Positions 1-8,765 of a DNA stretch of 64,000 bases are shown here, piece after piece. Made by a program: the position numbers and the translations under genes. The notes under the pieces were generated by a model. That model worked only from the letters and a program-made list of their open reading frames with translations, was not told the DNA's origin and did no database searches. Source of the stretch: a virus; IMG/VR virus record IMGVR_UViG_3300020197_000017, positions 1-64,000 of that record, one strand, 5' to 3'. The stretch's first letter is position 1. Each line of letters begins with the position of its first letter.

Positions 1-1
1 C

Positions 2-1987
2 TACCCGGACGTGCAACAGGCGGTCGCCCGCGTAGGGAATGGCAACCTCAAGTGGGGATGGGGCGATCAGAAGGGGATCGACCCCTGGATGAAGGGCGTC
101 GGGGTCGCCAACGGGGACCCGGTCCATGTCGAACTCAAGAACTGGCGGGAGAAGCTCAAGGCGCGGCAGGCGGGGACGACGACCTCGGAGGGTGCAGTGA
201 CCGCACCGGCGCCCTCCGTAACTTCCAGGTCCACGGAACTGGCCGGGTTCTACCAGAGCACTGGGGGCAAGCGGGAACGCCTCCTGTCGCAGTTCTTCCG
301 TCCCGACATCTGGTTCGTCCCACCGCCGGCGTGCAACATTATCTTCCCGGAAGAGGTCGTGAGCATGTCGTTCAACCGCGACCTGCTCCGAGAGACGACG
401 CGCCTACAGCTCTGGACGTTCAACTCGGTCATCGGCGACGACAACATCGTCAACCAGACCTACTACGCGCCCCAGATCCAGGACGAGCAGAGCCTCACCA
501 GCGGCGGCCTCGGTACCGCTGCGGCCGCCTTCATCTACCCGCACGAGAAGTTCTCCGGGATCGTCCCGAAGATGGACAAGATGAGCGACCTCTCGTTCTA
601 CACGCGGACCTCGGAAGAGCAGGTGACGACGCCGGCCAAGACCGAGACCGTCACGGTCAGCTCGTCGGACACGACGACTGGAGCGACCACGACGGAGTCT
701 GTCACGGTCGAGACGAAGACGCCCGAGAGCACGGAGGCGGTCGCGACGAAGGTCGAGCAGTGGGCCGCGCGCACGACGACCTTCAACTACCTCTCGTACC
801 GCTACGCGGCGCGCACGCTGAGCGCGCAGATGAAGTTCACGCCGCGGTTGGTTGTCGGCTTTCCTGCCCTCATGATCGATCGCACGAAGCCCGAGTCCCT
901 CTCCACCGATGAGGCCGAGGACGCCGCTCCCGCGACGAATCCACTCGACCCCAACCACTTCCTCGGCATGGTGCGCTCGTTGAGCCACTCGGTGACGCAG
1001 AGCGGCGGCACGACGACCGTGACGCTCTCGCACGTGCGCCTTCATCGTTCGGACATGGATGACCTCTTCGCGACGTCGGTCTACGAGAACTCGGGACTCC
1101 TGTCCGTGCAGGTCAACTACGGAAAGGGGGCCGGTCCCGTCACGCTGCACTACGATAACGCCAAGCCCGACCGCGCGACGTTCAAGTGGTTGCAGCGACT
1201 CCGCGACGTGCTCGACAAGGGCGGCGAGTCAGCCGTGGCGAAGGAGATCAAGCTAGGACCCGGCGGGGCGCCACTCGTGTCGCAGATCAAGCTCACGCAA
1301 CCGCCCGCCAGCGCGGATCTCAAACTGCCGGCCGGGACTCCCCAGTCGTTCTACTGGATCTACGAGTACGAGGATGGGACCTCCGAAGTGGACGAGTTCC
1401 CCTTCAAGGAAGTCACTTACGAGGAGAAAGGGTCCGTCGTCGGGTACGTCCCGCTCGAGGAGGCGATCCGTCCGGCCTGGATGGACGACCAGTACTCCAA
1501 CGCCAGGATCGGCGAGATGTACGACGACCTGCTGGGATGCAAGTCCCTCGTGGACCTCTTCGAGGTCAAGCCTCGAACCCTCAACGGTGTCCCGTTCACT
1601 GCCGCCGGCATCGAGGACCTGACGGAGGAAGTGGTGCGCCAGTACAGCATCGCCTCTGACGGGGGCTTCCTCGGGGCCGAGTTCGTTCGCTCCCGCACCA
1701 CCAGGGACTTCGCCAGTCTGGCCCAGGTGCTCGGCCCGCAGACCACGATCAAGGGCACCGAGGATGGGTTCTACTCGCACGCGCTCGGCGACAAGAAGAA
1801 CCTCGAGGGCCCCATGTTCAGCTGGATGACGGGCGCGGCCGAGGGGCAGACTGCCCCGCCAAGCACGCAGCTGTCGCCAGAGGAGCCCAACAAGATCGAC
1901 CCACGTCTGGATGCCCGCCAGGATCGCTACAGGCTCGCACTGACCTACCAGGGAGAGCTCCTGCGTGCACGCGGTCTTCGGGGTTAA
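2..1987 (+). CDS. Baseplate hub-like virion protein (5' end outside window)
   Basis: The reading frame is open from base 2, so the true start lies upstream; about 661 residues are visible. Near the middle is a pattern typical of tail hub proteins of the gp27/gpD type: a segment reading KFTPRLVVGFPALMID, then HFLGMVRSLSHSV and a Thr-rich strand ending in HVRLHR. These resemble the 'pGdpi.i / f.G.V..v.H.i' strands of hub domains. The N-terminal visible part mentions a solvent-exposed segment rich in Trp and Lys, followed by PDIWFVPPP. A Thr/Val-rich low-complexity stretch sits at about residues 205-245. It heads the rightward virion block that continues with gp25- and J-like baseplate genes, which supports a hub role. 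Family assignment rests on motif resemblance only; another baseplate or tail role is possible. Confidence 0.5.
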   Translation, partial: YPDVQQAVARVGNGNLKWGWGDQKGIDPWMKGVGVANGDPVHVELKNWREKLKARQAGTTTSEGAVTAPAPSVTSRSTELAGFYQSTGGKRERLLSQFFRPDIWFVPPPACNIIFPEEVVSMSFNRDLLRETTRLQLWTFNSVIGDDNIVNQTYYAPQIQDEQSLTSGGLGTAAAAFIYPHEKFSGIVPKMDKMSDLSFYTRTSEEQVTTPAKTETVTVSSSDTTTGATTTESVTVETKTPESTEAVATKVEQWAARTTTFNYLSYRYAARTLSAQMKFTPRLVVGFPALMIDRTKPESLSTDEAEDAAPATNPLDPNHFLGMVRSLSHSVTQSGGTTTVTLSHVRLHRSDMDDLFATSVYENSGLLSVQVNYGKGAGPVTLHYDNAKPDRATFKWLQRLRDVLDKGGESAVAKEIKLGPGGAPLVSQIKLTQPPASADLKLPAGTPQSFYWIYEYEDGTSEVDEFPFKEVTYEEKGSVVGYVPLEEAIRPAWMDDQYSNARIGEMYDDLLGCKSLVDLFEVKPRTLNGVPFTAAGIEDLTEEVVRQYSIASDGGFLGAEFVRSRTTRDFASLAQVLGPQTTIKGTEDGFYSHALGDKKNLEGPMFSWMTGAAEGQTAPPSTQLSPEEPNKIDPRLDARQDRYRLALTYQGELLRARGLRG

Positions 1988-2021
1988 TATAGTACCCTCT
2001 CACCTGTTCGAGGTTGCCGCC

Positions 2022-2267
2022 ATGCTCTCTCCCCTGGTCATGCAGGCCTTCGCCGACGAGGTCCAGAAGACCGCGAATGCGGTCACCTCCGCCGGTCACG
2101 CGGCCGGTGACGCCGCGACGCACCTGATCACCAACCCGCGCGTGCTCTTCGGTGGCGGTCTCCTGGCCGGTGCCGTCGGGTTGCACCAGGGGAAGAAGAT
2201 GTGGAACGACATGACCACGGGACGACAGATCCGCCTCGCGAATAGCGGCGGTGGCGGCTACTACTGA
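2022..2267 (+). CDS. Small tagged protein with Gly-rich hydrophobic segment
   Basis: This 81-residue protein starts at the ATG preceded by GAGGT eight bases upstream. An upstream in-frame ATG at 1965 lies inside the preceding gene and has no better ribosome site. Its N-terminus (MLSPLVMQAFADEVQKTA) matches the pattern of a helix ending in K-x-A that recurs in five other proteins of this window. The C-terminal half has a Gly/Ala-rich hydrophobic stretch (FGGGLLAGAVGL) followed by Lys residues and a poly-Gly end. The intergenic gap before it contains the AT-rich string TTAATATAG, unusual in this GC-rich genome and a possible promoter element. The product is not recognised. Membrane association or packaging into the virion is inference from composition and context. 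Confidence 0.75.
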   Translation: MLSPLVMQAFADEVQKTANAVTSAGHAAGDAATHLITNPRVLFGGGLLAGAVGLHQGKKMWNDMTTGRQIRLANSGGGGYY

Positions 2268-2800
2268 TGGCCGAGACCTCACCAGTCCCGGAGAAGCGGA
2301 AGCCTCAGCTGCACGACTCTCCTGCGCTCGAGAGCTACGCGAAGTGGCGCCCTCGCCTGCGTCGCGGTGCCAGCTGGGCGTTCCCCATCGCGGCGGTCGG
2401 GAAGGCGGTCAACCTACCGTATGTCGGGCCCCTCACAGCAGCCGCGGCTACTATCGGGGTGGCCGACGCCACACTGGAGGAGAAGCTCCGGGCATACAAG
2501 GACCACAAGGCGCGCCAGCTCGTGCAGCGCGGATTCGAGGAGAAGCACATGGGCACCAAGACGGCGGCGGCCGAAGACACGAGTCTGTTCCCCGACGCCG
2601 CGGTAGCCGCGGCCGAGCTCGAGGCCGGCCTCGCGCTCACGGGCCTCAAGCGCATGCAGGGAGAGCTCGGAAGTCGCGCACGTGCGCAGCTCGGTGACTG
2701 CTTCCCGACCGCCAGCTCCCGCGAGGGAAGCTACGGGCGCGGACTGCGCCTGACCTCGGGGCACGGCTCGATCGCGCAGCTGCTCGCCCGCGTACGGTAG
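2267..2800 (+). CDS. Unknown virion-associated protein, 177 aa
   Basis: The ATG overlaps the preceding stop by one base (TGATG), so translation is probably coupled to the small tagged gene upstream. The N-terminus is charged and Pro-rich. It is followed by a moderately hydrophobic stretch at about residues 35-65 (WAFPIAAVGKAV, GPLTAAAATIGVADA) that could be a hairpin of two short membrane helices or a buried core. The rest is helical and basic, with the string LVQRGFEEKHMGTKTAA about the middle. I do not recognise a family. Position between a hub-like gene and a sigma factor, and tight packing, suggest late expression. Confidence 0.7.
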   Translation: MAETSPVPEKRKPQLHDSPALESYAKWRPRLRRGASWAFPIAAVGKAVNLPYVGPLTAAAATIGVADATLEEKLRAYKDHKARQLVQRGFEEKHMGTKTAAAEDTSLFPDAAVAAAELEAGLALTGLKRMQGELGSRARAQLGDCFPTASSREGSYGRGLRLTSGHGSIAQLLARVR

Positions 2801-2809
2801 GAGGTGCCC

Positions 2810-3682
2810 GTGGGGCTTCTCCGAGACTTCATCGAGAAGCAGGCCGCCAAGAAGAAGGCGCCTGCGCTCGTTCCAGATGCGCCAGCGGCGGCGCCCACGG
2901 GACCGGCCTGGCACCCCGAGTGGTCTCCCGATGCCGGGTGGCAGCACAAGGAGAACCCCGCGGGATGGCGCAAGCCGAACGACGTCTCCAAGCAGAAGGA
3001 GCTCTTCCTCTGGGACCAGTGGAAGAAGGGAGGCGAGACACCGGAGCTGACCGAGCCACTCCTGAAGTCCCTCAAGCCCCTCATCTACAAGCAGGGCGTA
3101 AGCCAGTGGGTTGACCGCGTGCCGATCTCGAAGCCGGTGCTCGAGCAGAAGGCAGAGCAGTTGGCGATCACCAGCCTGCGCAACTACAACCCGGTGAAGG
3201 CGCAGCTCAACACGCACCTGACGATCCAGCTCCAGGGCATGCACCGGTACGCGACCACGCGGCAGAACATGACGAGACTGACCGAGGAGCGCCGTCGCCT
3301 GGTCGGTCCCTACCTGAAGGCGCGGGCGCGCCTCCAGGACAAGCTGGAGCGCGACCCTACGCTGCTCGAACTCGCCGACGAGATGAAGGAGCCGGTTGGC
3401 AACGTCGAGAAGCTGCTGCTGGAGATGAAGGACGACGTCATGGCCTCCGGCGCCGTGGACGACCCCTTCATCGACGACACGCCCGAGTCCAGGCTCAAGC
3501 TCCAGCTCATCCGCTACAGCCTCACCCCCGACGAGGAGAAGGTCTTCGACTACCTGATGGGCACGGGCGGGAGGCCGCTCATCACGAGCACGGGCGCCAT
3601 CGCCAAGCGTGAGGGCTGGGCCGACTCGAAGGTCTCGCAGCTCAAGCACTCCATCATGAAGAAGTGGACGGGGGCGAAATGA
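2810..3682 (+). CDS. Sigma-70-like transcription initiation factor
   Basis: This 290-residue protein shows the order of sigma-70 regions. Residues about 85-160 resemble region 2, with NYNPVKAQLNTHLTIQLQGM corresponding to the YDPxxGxxFSTxAxxxI core. At about 165-205 is a region-3-like segment with ERDPTLLELADEM, equivalent to GRxPTxEELA. At about 236-288 is a region-4-like helix-turn-helix (LTPDEEKVFDYL, then GAIAKREGWADSKVSQLKHS). No clear region 1 is present; instead there is a Lys/Pro/Ala-rich leader. I chose GTG 2810, five bases after AGGAG; an in-frame GTG at 2804 overlaps that site. It ends in an ATGA overlap. The likely role is to direct the phage-encoded core polymerase (54513-60830) or the host core to phage promoters. 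Partner choice is inference. A non-transcriptional structural role has to be kept in mind because of the neighbours. Confidence 0.72.
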   Translation: MGLLRDFIEKQAAKKKAPALVPDAPAAAPTGPAWHPEWSPDAGWQHKENPAGWRKPNDVSKQKELFLWDQWKKGGETPELTEPLLKSLKPLIYKQGVSQWVDRVPISKPVLEQKAEQLAITSLRNYNPVKAQLNTHLTIQLQGMHRYATTRQNMTRLTEERRRLVGPYLKARARLQDKLERDPTLLELADEMKEPVGNVEKLLLEMKDDVMASGAVDDPFIDDTPESRLKLQLIRYSLTPDEEKVFDYLMGTGGRPLITSTGAIAKREGWADSKVSQLKHSIMKKWTGAK

Positions 3683-3900
3683 GCGCCGAGATGGACGCCT
3701 TCCTGCTCGACTTCGAGACGGAGCTGCGCGCCTACATCGACGCGGAGCGTTCTCGGGTCGAGACAGAGCGCGACTTCCTCCAAGCAGTCCTCGACGGGCG
3801 TACGGACGGCGTCACCGTCGAGGACGTGTCGTCGGACCTCGTGAACACCTACCTTACGTCCTACCTGGGCCAGTTCATTCCGGTCGAAGAGGACGCGTGA
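3679..3900 (+). CDS. Small acidic helical protein, 73 aa
   Basis: It starts at an ATG overlapping the sigma-factor stop (ATGA), with a GGGGCG purine-rich stretch just upstream. The sequence is acidic and mostly helical (FLLDFETELRAYIDAERSRV, VETERDFLQAVLDG). It ends with a Tyr/Leu-rich stretch and EEDA. No family is recognised. The coupling to the sigma-like gene suggests co-expression; an accessory role to that factor is possible but not shown. Confidence 0.7.
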   Translation: MSAEMDAFLLDFETELRAYIDAERSRVETERDFLQAVLDGRTDGVTVEDVSSDLVNTYLTSYLGQFIPVEEDA

Positions 3901-3938
3901 TGCAGGCGCGGGCCCATCCCGCGCAGGGAGATGTCGCC

Positions 3939-4124
3939 ATGCCCACGCTGGAGCTGAGTCGAATACCGCGGGTGCGCCGCGCGCGGGCGGCCCCTCGTGA
4001 GGTGACGGTCGAGCCGCCTGCGCCGGTCCGTACCTCCGCGGTCAGAGCCGCGGAGGAAGCGTCGAACGAGGAGCGGACGGTCACCATCGAGAGCCCCAGT
4101 AGGGTTAGGATCGCGGGGAGGTAG
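3939..4124 (+). CDS. Small basic protein, 61 aa
   Basis: The ATG at 3939 is preceded by GGGAGA at a good distance. An earlier in-frame ATG at 3900 has no comparable site and would add a low-quality leader. The product is short, Arg/Pro/Ala-rich (MPTLELSRIPRVRRARAAP) and probably disordered, ending in a Val/Arg-rich stretch. It sits between the sigma-linked small gene and the fibre-adaptor gene, six bases from the latter. No function can be assigned. Confidence 0.6.
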   Translation: MPTLELSRIPRVRRARAAPREVTVEPPAPVRTSAVRAAEEASNEERTVTIESPSRVRIAGR

Positions 4125-4129
4125 CGCCG

Positions 4130-4777
4130 ATGCCAGCGACATACACCCAGGATATGGATGCCCGGCTCGACTACGTGCTCAAGTGGGGCGCGAAGATTGC
4201 CACGGACGACTACATCACCGCGTCCACCTGGTCGGTCTCGCCGGCGAACGGGCTGACGGCCGATGACCCCACCTTTGACGTGGACGAGGAGAGCACGACC
4301 GTCTGGCTCGAGGGCGGCAGCGCCGGGACGACCTACACAGTCACGAACCACATCGTCACGAACGAAGGGATGGAGGACGACGAGGTCTTCTACGTGGCGG
4401 TCGTGGAGACCGGCGAGACCTCACCGGCCCTCGCCTCCAGCAAGATCTGCAAGGTCACGGGCACCTTCTACGACGCCGGCGGCAACGCTATGGAGGGCGT
4501 CTACGTGCGGTTCACGCCCACCCGCGACACAGAGGCCTTCCTGACCAGCGGGGTCATCGCCGCCGAGGTCTCCGCGAGCTCGGACGCGTCGGGACGGCTC
4601 ACCCTCAACCTCGTCCGCGGGGTGACGGGCATCCTCGCCATCACCGGCGTCGGGATCACCAAGCGGGTGAAGGTGCCGAACGTCGGGGCCCTCGACATCA
4701 AGGCCCTGGTTGACAACGGTGAAGACCTACTTGAAGTCCAGCGGCCGCAGTTCTACAAGCTCCCGCGGAGGTCCTGA
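4130..4777 (+). CDS. Fibre-tail adaptor-like protein with beta-sandwich domain
   Basis: This is a 215-residue protein. The first ~95 residues follow the pattern of small phage fibre-tail adaptor proteins: DYVLKWG, then TASTWSVSP, TTVWLEGGSAGTTYTVTN, and a final strand DDEVFYVAVVE. Residues about 105-205 form a second beta-rich domain (KVTGTFYDAGGNAMEGVYV, RLTLNLVRGVTGIL) that looks like the carboxypeptidase-regulatory/transthyretin-type fold used as a spacer in fibres. Its stop is overlapped by the next start (TGATG). The role is probably structural in the tail or fibre attachment region. Assignment is from motif resemblance. Confidence 0.55.
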   Translation: MPATYTQDMDARLDYVLKWGAKIATDDYITASTWSVSPANGLTADDPTFDVDEESTTVWLEGGSAGTTYTVTNHIVTNEGMEDDEVFYVAVVETGETSPALASSKICKVTGTFYDAGGNAMEGVYVRFTPTRDTEAFLTSGVIAAEVSASSDASGRLTLNLVRGVTGILAITGVGITKRVKVPNVGALDIKALVDNGEDLLEVQRPQFYKLPRRS

Positions 4778-5433
4778 TGTTCAAGACAGCGGAGGTCGTG
4801 CACGAGGCCTATGCGGCTGCCGGGTTTCAGAAGGTAGCCGGCGTAGAGCTTCACCTGGTGGGCTACCACCGGGAACCGACGCACACGAACACCCCCGAGG
4901 CGGAGGCCGCCATGGATGAGTGGGCGAGGGGACTACAGGCGCACGTCTCCAGGGTGAGTCCGTACCCGGAACGAAAGCTGTTTGTGAAGAAGGATCCTGG
5001 GCTTCGAGGGTTCTTCGGCGGGAAGGTAGACGACCCGGAGGGCTACCGGGCGGCCATCTTGGCGAACAGTGCGGCCCGCAAGGAGTGGGAAGCCAAGAAT
5101 CCCAGCCCGGCAGGCTACGTGGACCCGGACGAGTACTCACGGGACAGCCGCATCTTGACGCCGCACGCGAAGGAGGTTCATGGCAAGTTCATGGCCTACA
5201 CGCTCGGGGCCAGCAAGCTCCCGGTGGGGACCACCGACTTCAACTACACGGACACACCCTATGAGAACCGCCTCTCTCGCGCGGACATCATGAAGCTCCT
5301 GGAGCACCATGAGCAGGTCGCGCGTACGGCGACGGAGCCGGGCGCCGCGGAGGCGCACCAGACCTTCCGCGCGCACGCGGACGCCCTGCTGAAGGACCCG
5401 CGCATGAAGTTCGCACGACTGGAGTGGACCTGA
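4777..5433 (+). CDS. Tagged protein (MFKTA N-terminus), 218 aa
   Basis: The N-terminus MFKTAEVVHEAYAAAGFQKVA is close in pattern to the start of the gene at 52726 and to the one at 60827: Met-Phe/Asn-Lys, an amphipathic helix with Tyr and Ala, then K-x-A. Behind this tag the protein is soluble and charged, with no hydrophobic segment and many His, Pro and Tyr residues (GYHREPTHTNTPEAEAAMDE). A helical C-terminus follows (IMKLLEHHEQVARTA). No enzymatic motif is recognised. Codon use is less GC-biased than in neighbouring baseplate genes. It is coupled by one-base overlaps on both sides within the virion block. Virion packaging through the N-terminal tag is an inference. Confidence 0.75.
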   Translation: MFKTAEVVHEAYAAAGFQKVAGVELHLVGYHREPTHTNTPEAEAAMDEWARGLQAHVSRVSPYPERKLFVKKDPGLRGFFGGKVDDPEGYRAAILANSAARKEWEAKNPSPAGYVDPDEYSRDSRILTPHAKEVHGKFMAYTLGASKLPVGTTDFNYTDTPYENRLSRADIMKLLEHHEQVARTATEPGAAEAHQTFRAHADALLKDPRMKFARLEWT

Positions 5434-6359
5434 TGGTTTCCGTCACCTTCGTCGTCACTGATGATGCGATCCCGGCCAACGAGCTGGAGAACGTCGTCGT
5501 GCGCGTCTTCAACGAAGACGGAAGCACCTTCGTCACCCAGGGCACCACCGACGAGGACGGGGAGCTCGTCCTGGAGCTGGACGACGCCACGACCTACTGG
5601 GTGCGCTTCTTCAAGATCGGGTACGCCTTCGACTCCAAGCTCACCATCGACGTGGACTCGGGGGCGAGCTCCAACACGTTCGACGTCGAGGCGCAGGACC
5701 TCACCGTGCTGTCTCCGTCGACGGTGCCCGAACTCTGCAAGGCGGCCGGATACGTCGGGGGCGGTGACCTCCACCCGCGTGCAGGGATCCACTTCACCTT
5801 CATGCTGACAGGGCGTCCTCGCGTGGTGGCGGGGCGTCCGATGGTGCTGCAGGACCTGGTGGTGGTCACGGACGCGGACGGGTGGCTCGAAGTCGAGCTG
5901 GTGCGTAACGGCGTCTACGACTGCGTCATCGAGGACCAGGACGACTGCGTGTACCGTGTGCGCGTCCCCGACCGCTGGTCCGTCTCCATCACCGACCTGA
6001 TCTGGCCCTACCTCTCCGAGCTCGTCTACGAGGAGGACGACGAACCCGTCACGAGCGTGACGGTGACCATCGGGGAGCCCTTGGAGATCGACGCGTACGT
6101 CATCTTCTCGAGTGGCGTGCAGACCCCGTTCAAGCTCGACGGGGACAAGACGTCCAGGGACGTCGGGGACTACATCGCGTACACCTTCAGCGACGAGGCT
6201 CCCGCCATCATCGAGATCTCGGAGGGCGTCATGACCATCACGGGCGTCGTCGCTGGATCGACCGTTCTCACGGCGACCGTCCGCCCCGACCTCGAGGCGG
6301 AGCGGCTGCCAGAGCCCACGCGCACCCTGCCGACGCTGACCATCACGGTCGTGGAGTAG
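5433..6359 (+). CDS. Multi-domain beta-sandwich (Ig-like) tail protein
   Basis: The ATG at 5433 overlaps the upstream stop by one base and has GGAG eight bases before it. The 308-residue product is all-beta. Residues about 1-90 resemble a carboxypeptidase-regulatory-like domain (VVVRVFNEDGSTFVTQ, GELVLELDDATTYWVRF). A middle domain at about 95-190 repeats the same strand order. The last ~90 residues resemble a bacterial Ig-like (Big_2) domain, with IIEISEGVMTITGVVAGSTV matching the 'v.vs.G.vtgv..GtatIta' pattern. Such domains decorate tails and fibres and bind carbohydrates or other virion parts. The exact position in the particle is unknown. Confidence 0.65.
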   Translation: MVSVTFVVTDDAIPANELENVVVRVFNEDGSTFVTQGTTDEDGELVLELDDATTYWVRFFKIGYAFDSKLTIDVDSGASSNTFDVEAQDLTVLSPSTVPELCKAAGYVGGGDLHPRAGIHFTFMLTGRPRVVAGRPMVLQDLVVVTDADGWLEVELVRNGVYDCVIEDQDDCVYRVRVPDRWSVSITDLIWPYLSELVYEEDDEPVTSVTVTIGEPLEIDAYVIFSSGVQTPFKLDGDKTSRDVGDYIAYTFSDEAPAIIEISEGVMTITGVVAGSTVLTATVRPDLEAERLPEPTRTLPTLTITVVE

Positions 6360-6362
6360 TCG

Positions 6363-7796
6363 ATGGGAAGCTCCCTGCCCGCCTCCGACCTCCTCGACGC
6401 CGCGCAACGCGTCTCAAGCGCGAAGGTCGGGTCCTCTCGTGGGGCCGGTGGTTCTCGCTCGACCGACGCCGAGTGGGAGGCGATGCGCGGGAAGCTGGCG
6501 CGTGCTCTTGTGGCCGACCCGGACCTCGTGACCTACTTCGCCTACTTGGTGTCGAACCGGGCGTGCCTGCTGGCACAGCAGGTGGCCAAGGTGCTGAGCT
6601 CCATGGTCGTCTCGGTGGAGGGGTGGAAGTTCGAGCAGGACACTCCGGCGACCCCTGACCGACTGAACCGCGTACTGACTGCGGTCTCCGGCCGCTCCAC
6701 GCTCTCGAGCGAGGACGTCTCCCGCCTCACGACCGAGATCAAGGCATACATCGAGGCCGAGCTGCTGCCGAAGGTCACCAAAGGCTCGCGCCTGCAGGTG
6801 AAGGGGACGACGGCTGTGACGACCTACAGTTCCGCGCGGGCCACGCTGCTGCCGCTGTGGCGGAAGATGTTCGACGCACTCGACGCGACCACCGATCGCC
6901 GAGACTTCGTCCTGGCAGATGTGCGGAACGTGGCGCTGCGGGTCCCAGTCGACGCGCTGGAGGCCACGGCAGCATTGAGCGACCCGACGCAGCTGGTCGA
7001 GTTCACCGTGCAGCTCGCCGCGGCGGGCGCCGCGGTCGAGGCGATGGGGCGAGAGGTGGACCTGCAGACCCGTCTGCAGACCTACGCGCCCGTGTTCCCG
7101 CCCGAGACCTCTGCCAGGACCACCGACACCCTGACGGACGGCTACGTCACGACGATCGCGATCTCCGTATCGCCGGTGGCGCTCGGGATCCGCTCCGGCG
7201 ACACGGTCGTCGCAGCCAGTGGGGGGTCGGCCGATGTGCGCACGGTGTCGGACACCGAGATCACGCTCGGGTCCTCGACCATCACGTCGACGGCTACCGG
7301 CGTCGCCGTGAAGTCCACGGCCTACCTGCAGTGGAAGGCCCTTTGCGAGGAGCTCACCCCCACGTACTCGGCGTTGCCGCTGACCGAGACGTTCCTGAAG
7401 CAGATCCAGCAGCGCGAGGACCGTAGCGCGGCGCGGATCCGCGCCTTGATGGAGTTCCTCTGCAAGAACGCCGTCGTGCTCGACGCCGCCTCCTCGGATG
7501 CGACAGCCGCGCTCGACCGTGTTGGAGGCGAGCTCTATGTCCCCTCCGGAGCGTCGGCCGCCACGCTCCTCCGGAACTTCGCCCCGTTCTTCAGCGCCAG
7601 GACGAAGCGGGCGGGCGACAGGCTGCTCCAGGAACTGGAGGGCGGCGGGTTCGACCATGCCGTCGAGCTCCTCTACCGTGGACGGATCACAGAGCTGATG
7701 ACCGCGCAGGCCAGCCAGATGTCCCGCTCCGGACGTCTGGACGACGTCGTGGCTACTCTGTCCGCCTACACTGGAGGTCTCCGTGGGGTGGGATGA
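6363..7796 (+). CDS. Baseplate or tail structural protein, 477 aa
   Basis: It begins three bases after the previous stop. The N-terminal two thirds are helical, with recurring Ala/Leu heptads and a segment KMFDALDATTDRRDFVLADV. A short beta module follows at about residues 255-325 (IRSGDTVVAASGGSADVRTV, EITLGSSTIT). It belongs to the same GD-x-hydrophobic pattern repeated in the giant baseplate proteins downstream. The C-terminus is helical again. The next gene starts 14 bases inside its 3' end. No family is recognised; the neighbours place it in the baseplate cluster. Confidence 0.7.
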   Translation: MGSSLPASDLLDAAQRVSSAKVGSSRGAGGSRSTDAEWEAMRGKLARALVADPDLVTYFAYLVSNRACLLAQQVAKVLSSMVVSVEGWKFEQDTPATPDRLNRVLTAVSGRSTLSSEDVSRLTTEIKAYIEAELLPKVTKGSRLQVKGTTAVTTYSSARATLLPLWRKMFDALDATTDRRDFVLADVRNVALRVPVDALEATAALSDPTQLVEFTVQLAAAGAAVEAMGREVDLQTRLQTYAPVFPPETSARTTDTLTDGYVTTIAISVSPVALGIRSGDTVVAASGGSADVRTVSDTEITLGSSTITSTATGVAVKSTAYLQWKALCEELTPTYSALPLTETFLKQIQQREDRSAARIRALMEFLCKNAVVLDAASSDATAALDRVGGELYVPSGASAATLLRNFAPFFSARTKRAGDRLLQELEGGGFDHAVELLYRGRITELMTAQASQMSRSGRLDDVVATLSAYTGGLRGVG

Positions 7797-8118
7797 TGCG
7801 CGTGAGAAGGTTTCGCAAGCCCTCTCCCTGGTGCGAGCCCGGGACGTGGCGGCACGTGGTACGAACACCACTCTCGAGATCGCCATCCTCGAGGCAATCG
7901 TCGACCTCGACTCTGCCCAGACCGACGCGGTCGACACGCTCGGCGCGGGTAACCTGATCGAGTACTCGGACGACGGCAACGTCCGCCCGGGACGTCTCCA
8001 GCAGCTCGATGCCCTCGAGGTGACCTTCTTCGGCGAGGACAGAACGGGCAAGACGGATGGCCTTTTCGTGCAGCTGCGTGAGCTGCCGGATCCCGAGTCC
8101 GAGGCGGAGGGACTGTGA
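7783..8118 (+). CDS. Small baseplate-cluster protein, 111 aa
   Basis: Translation probably starts at GTG 7783, with GGAGG five to six bases upstream and a 14-base overlap with the preceding gene. The product has an N-terminal helix (DDAREKVSQALSLVRARDVA). A central Leu/Ile-rich helix follows, then a beta-containing C-terminus (LEVTFFGEDRTGKTDGLFVQ). It ends in a GTGA overlap with the gp25-like gene, so the two are likely made together. No function is recognised. Confidence 0.7.
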   Translation: MGWDDAREKVSQALSLVRARDVAARGTNTTLEIAILEAIVDLDSAQTDAVDTLGAGNLIEYSDDGNVRPGRLQQLDALEVTFFGEDRTGKTDGLFVQLRELPDPESEAEGL

Positions 8119-8762
8119 CGGCCTTCGACTACCAGGTCCTCGCGTTCAACGACGAGGCCCCGCTGCGACAGATCGGGTTCTACAGTCAGCAGCCCCTGAC
8201 CCTGGACATCCGCGGCGAGTCGTTCGTGGGCGTCTCGCTGGTACTCATCAACGGGATCCCCTCCCCCGAGTACGTCATCATGTCTCCGCGCCGCATCCTG
8301 GCGCAGGTGCCCTCCTCGCAACTGGATGCCCAGCTGACGAGCGTACGGGTGCTGCTGGCCCGCACGGGGCAGACGCCCACGTCGGTCATCTCGATGCTGT
8401 CGGTCGTACCCGGTTCCCGCGCATCGGGCTTCACCAAGCTGCTGCAGGCGTTCCTCCGCGTCCTCTTCACCAATCCGGGCGAGGACATGGAGAACCCGTG
8501 GCTCGGTGGAGGCCTGGGCAAGCTGGTCGGGTCCGCCGGTACGCCGTCCGAGCTCAGCTCCAAGGCCTCGGTCGGCGTCAACTCCGCCGCGCAGCATCTT
8601 CTTCGCCTGCAGGCGGCCAACCCTGTACTCACAGACGCCGAGCGGCTACGGTCTGCTACGCTGCTACTCGCCGAGTACGACAGCGCAACCACCTCCGTGA
8701 ACGTGCGCGTCACGCTCACCGCAGTAGACGGCACCACCGGCAAACCCCTCGTGAGCGTGTAG
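8115..8762 (+). CDS. gp25-like baseplate wedge candidate
   Basis: The start is GTG within a GTGA overlap. The N-terminal ~95 residues form a beta domain (QPLTLDIRGESFVGVSLVLI). The C-terminal ~110 residues resemble the gp25/lysozyme-like wedge family: LFTNPGEDMENPWLGGGLGK matches the family's 'LlTnpGEr..nP.fG.GL' signature. The final strands NVRVTLTAVDGTTGKPLVSV match the 'v.v...d...g..l.v' ending. Its place directly upstream of a J/gp6-like gene is the order found in contractile-tail phages such as P2, Mu and T4. The family normally links wedge, sheath and inner baseplate. The extra N-terminal beta domain is unusual for gp25. Confidence 0.6.
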   Translation: MTAFDYQVLAFNDEAPLRQIGFYSQQPLTLDIRGESFVGVSLVLINGIPSPEYVIMSPRRILAQVPSSQLDAQLTSVRVLLARTGQTPTSVISMLSVVPGSRASGFTKLLQAFLRVLFTNPGEDMENPWLGGGLGKLVGSAGTPSELSSKASVGVNSAAQHLLRLQAANPVLTDAERLRSATLLLAEYDSATTSVNVRVTLTAVDGTTGKPLVSV

Positions 8763-8765
8763 ACC

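Noticed and set aside
2414-3649. Long leftward open frame opposite the sigma-like gene
   Set aside because: It is an antisense frame created by high GC and biased codons; the rightward frame has sigma motifs and coupled neighbours.
6414-8597. 727-codon leftward frame opposite baseplate genes
   Set aside because: Arg/Gly/His/Leu-rich with no recognisable domain, and it crosses several well-supported rightward genes.
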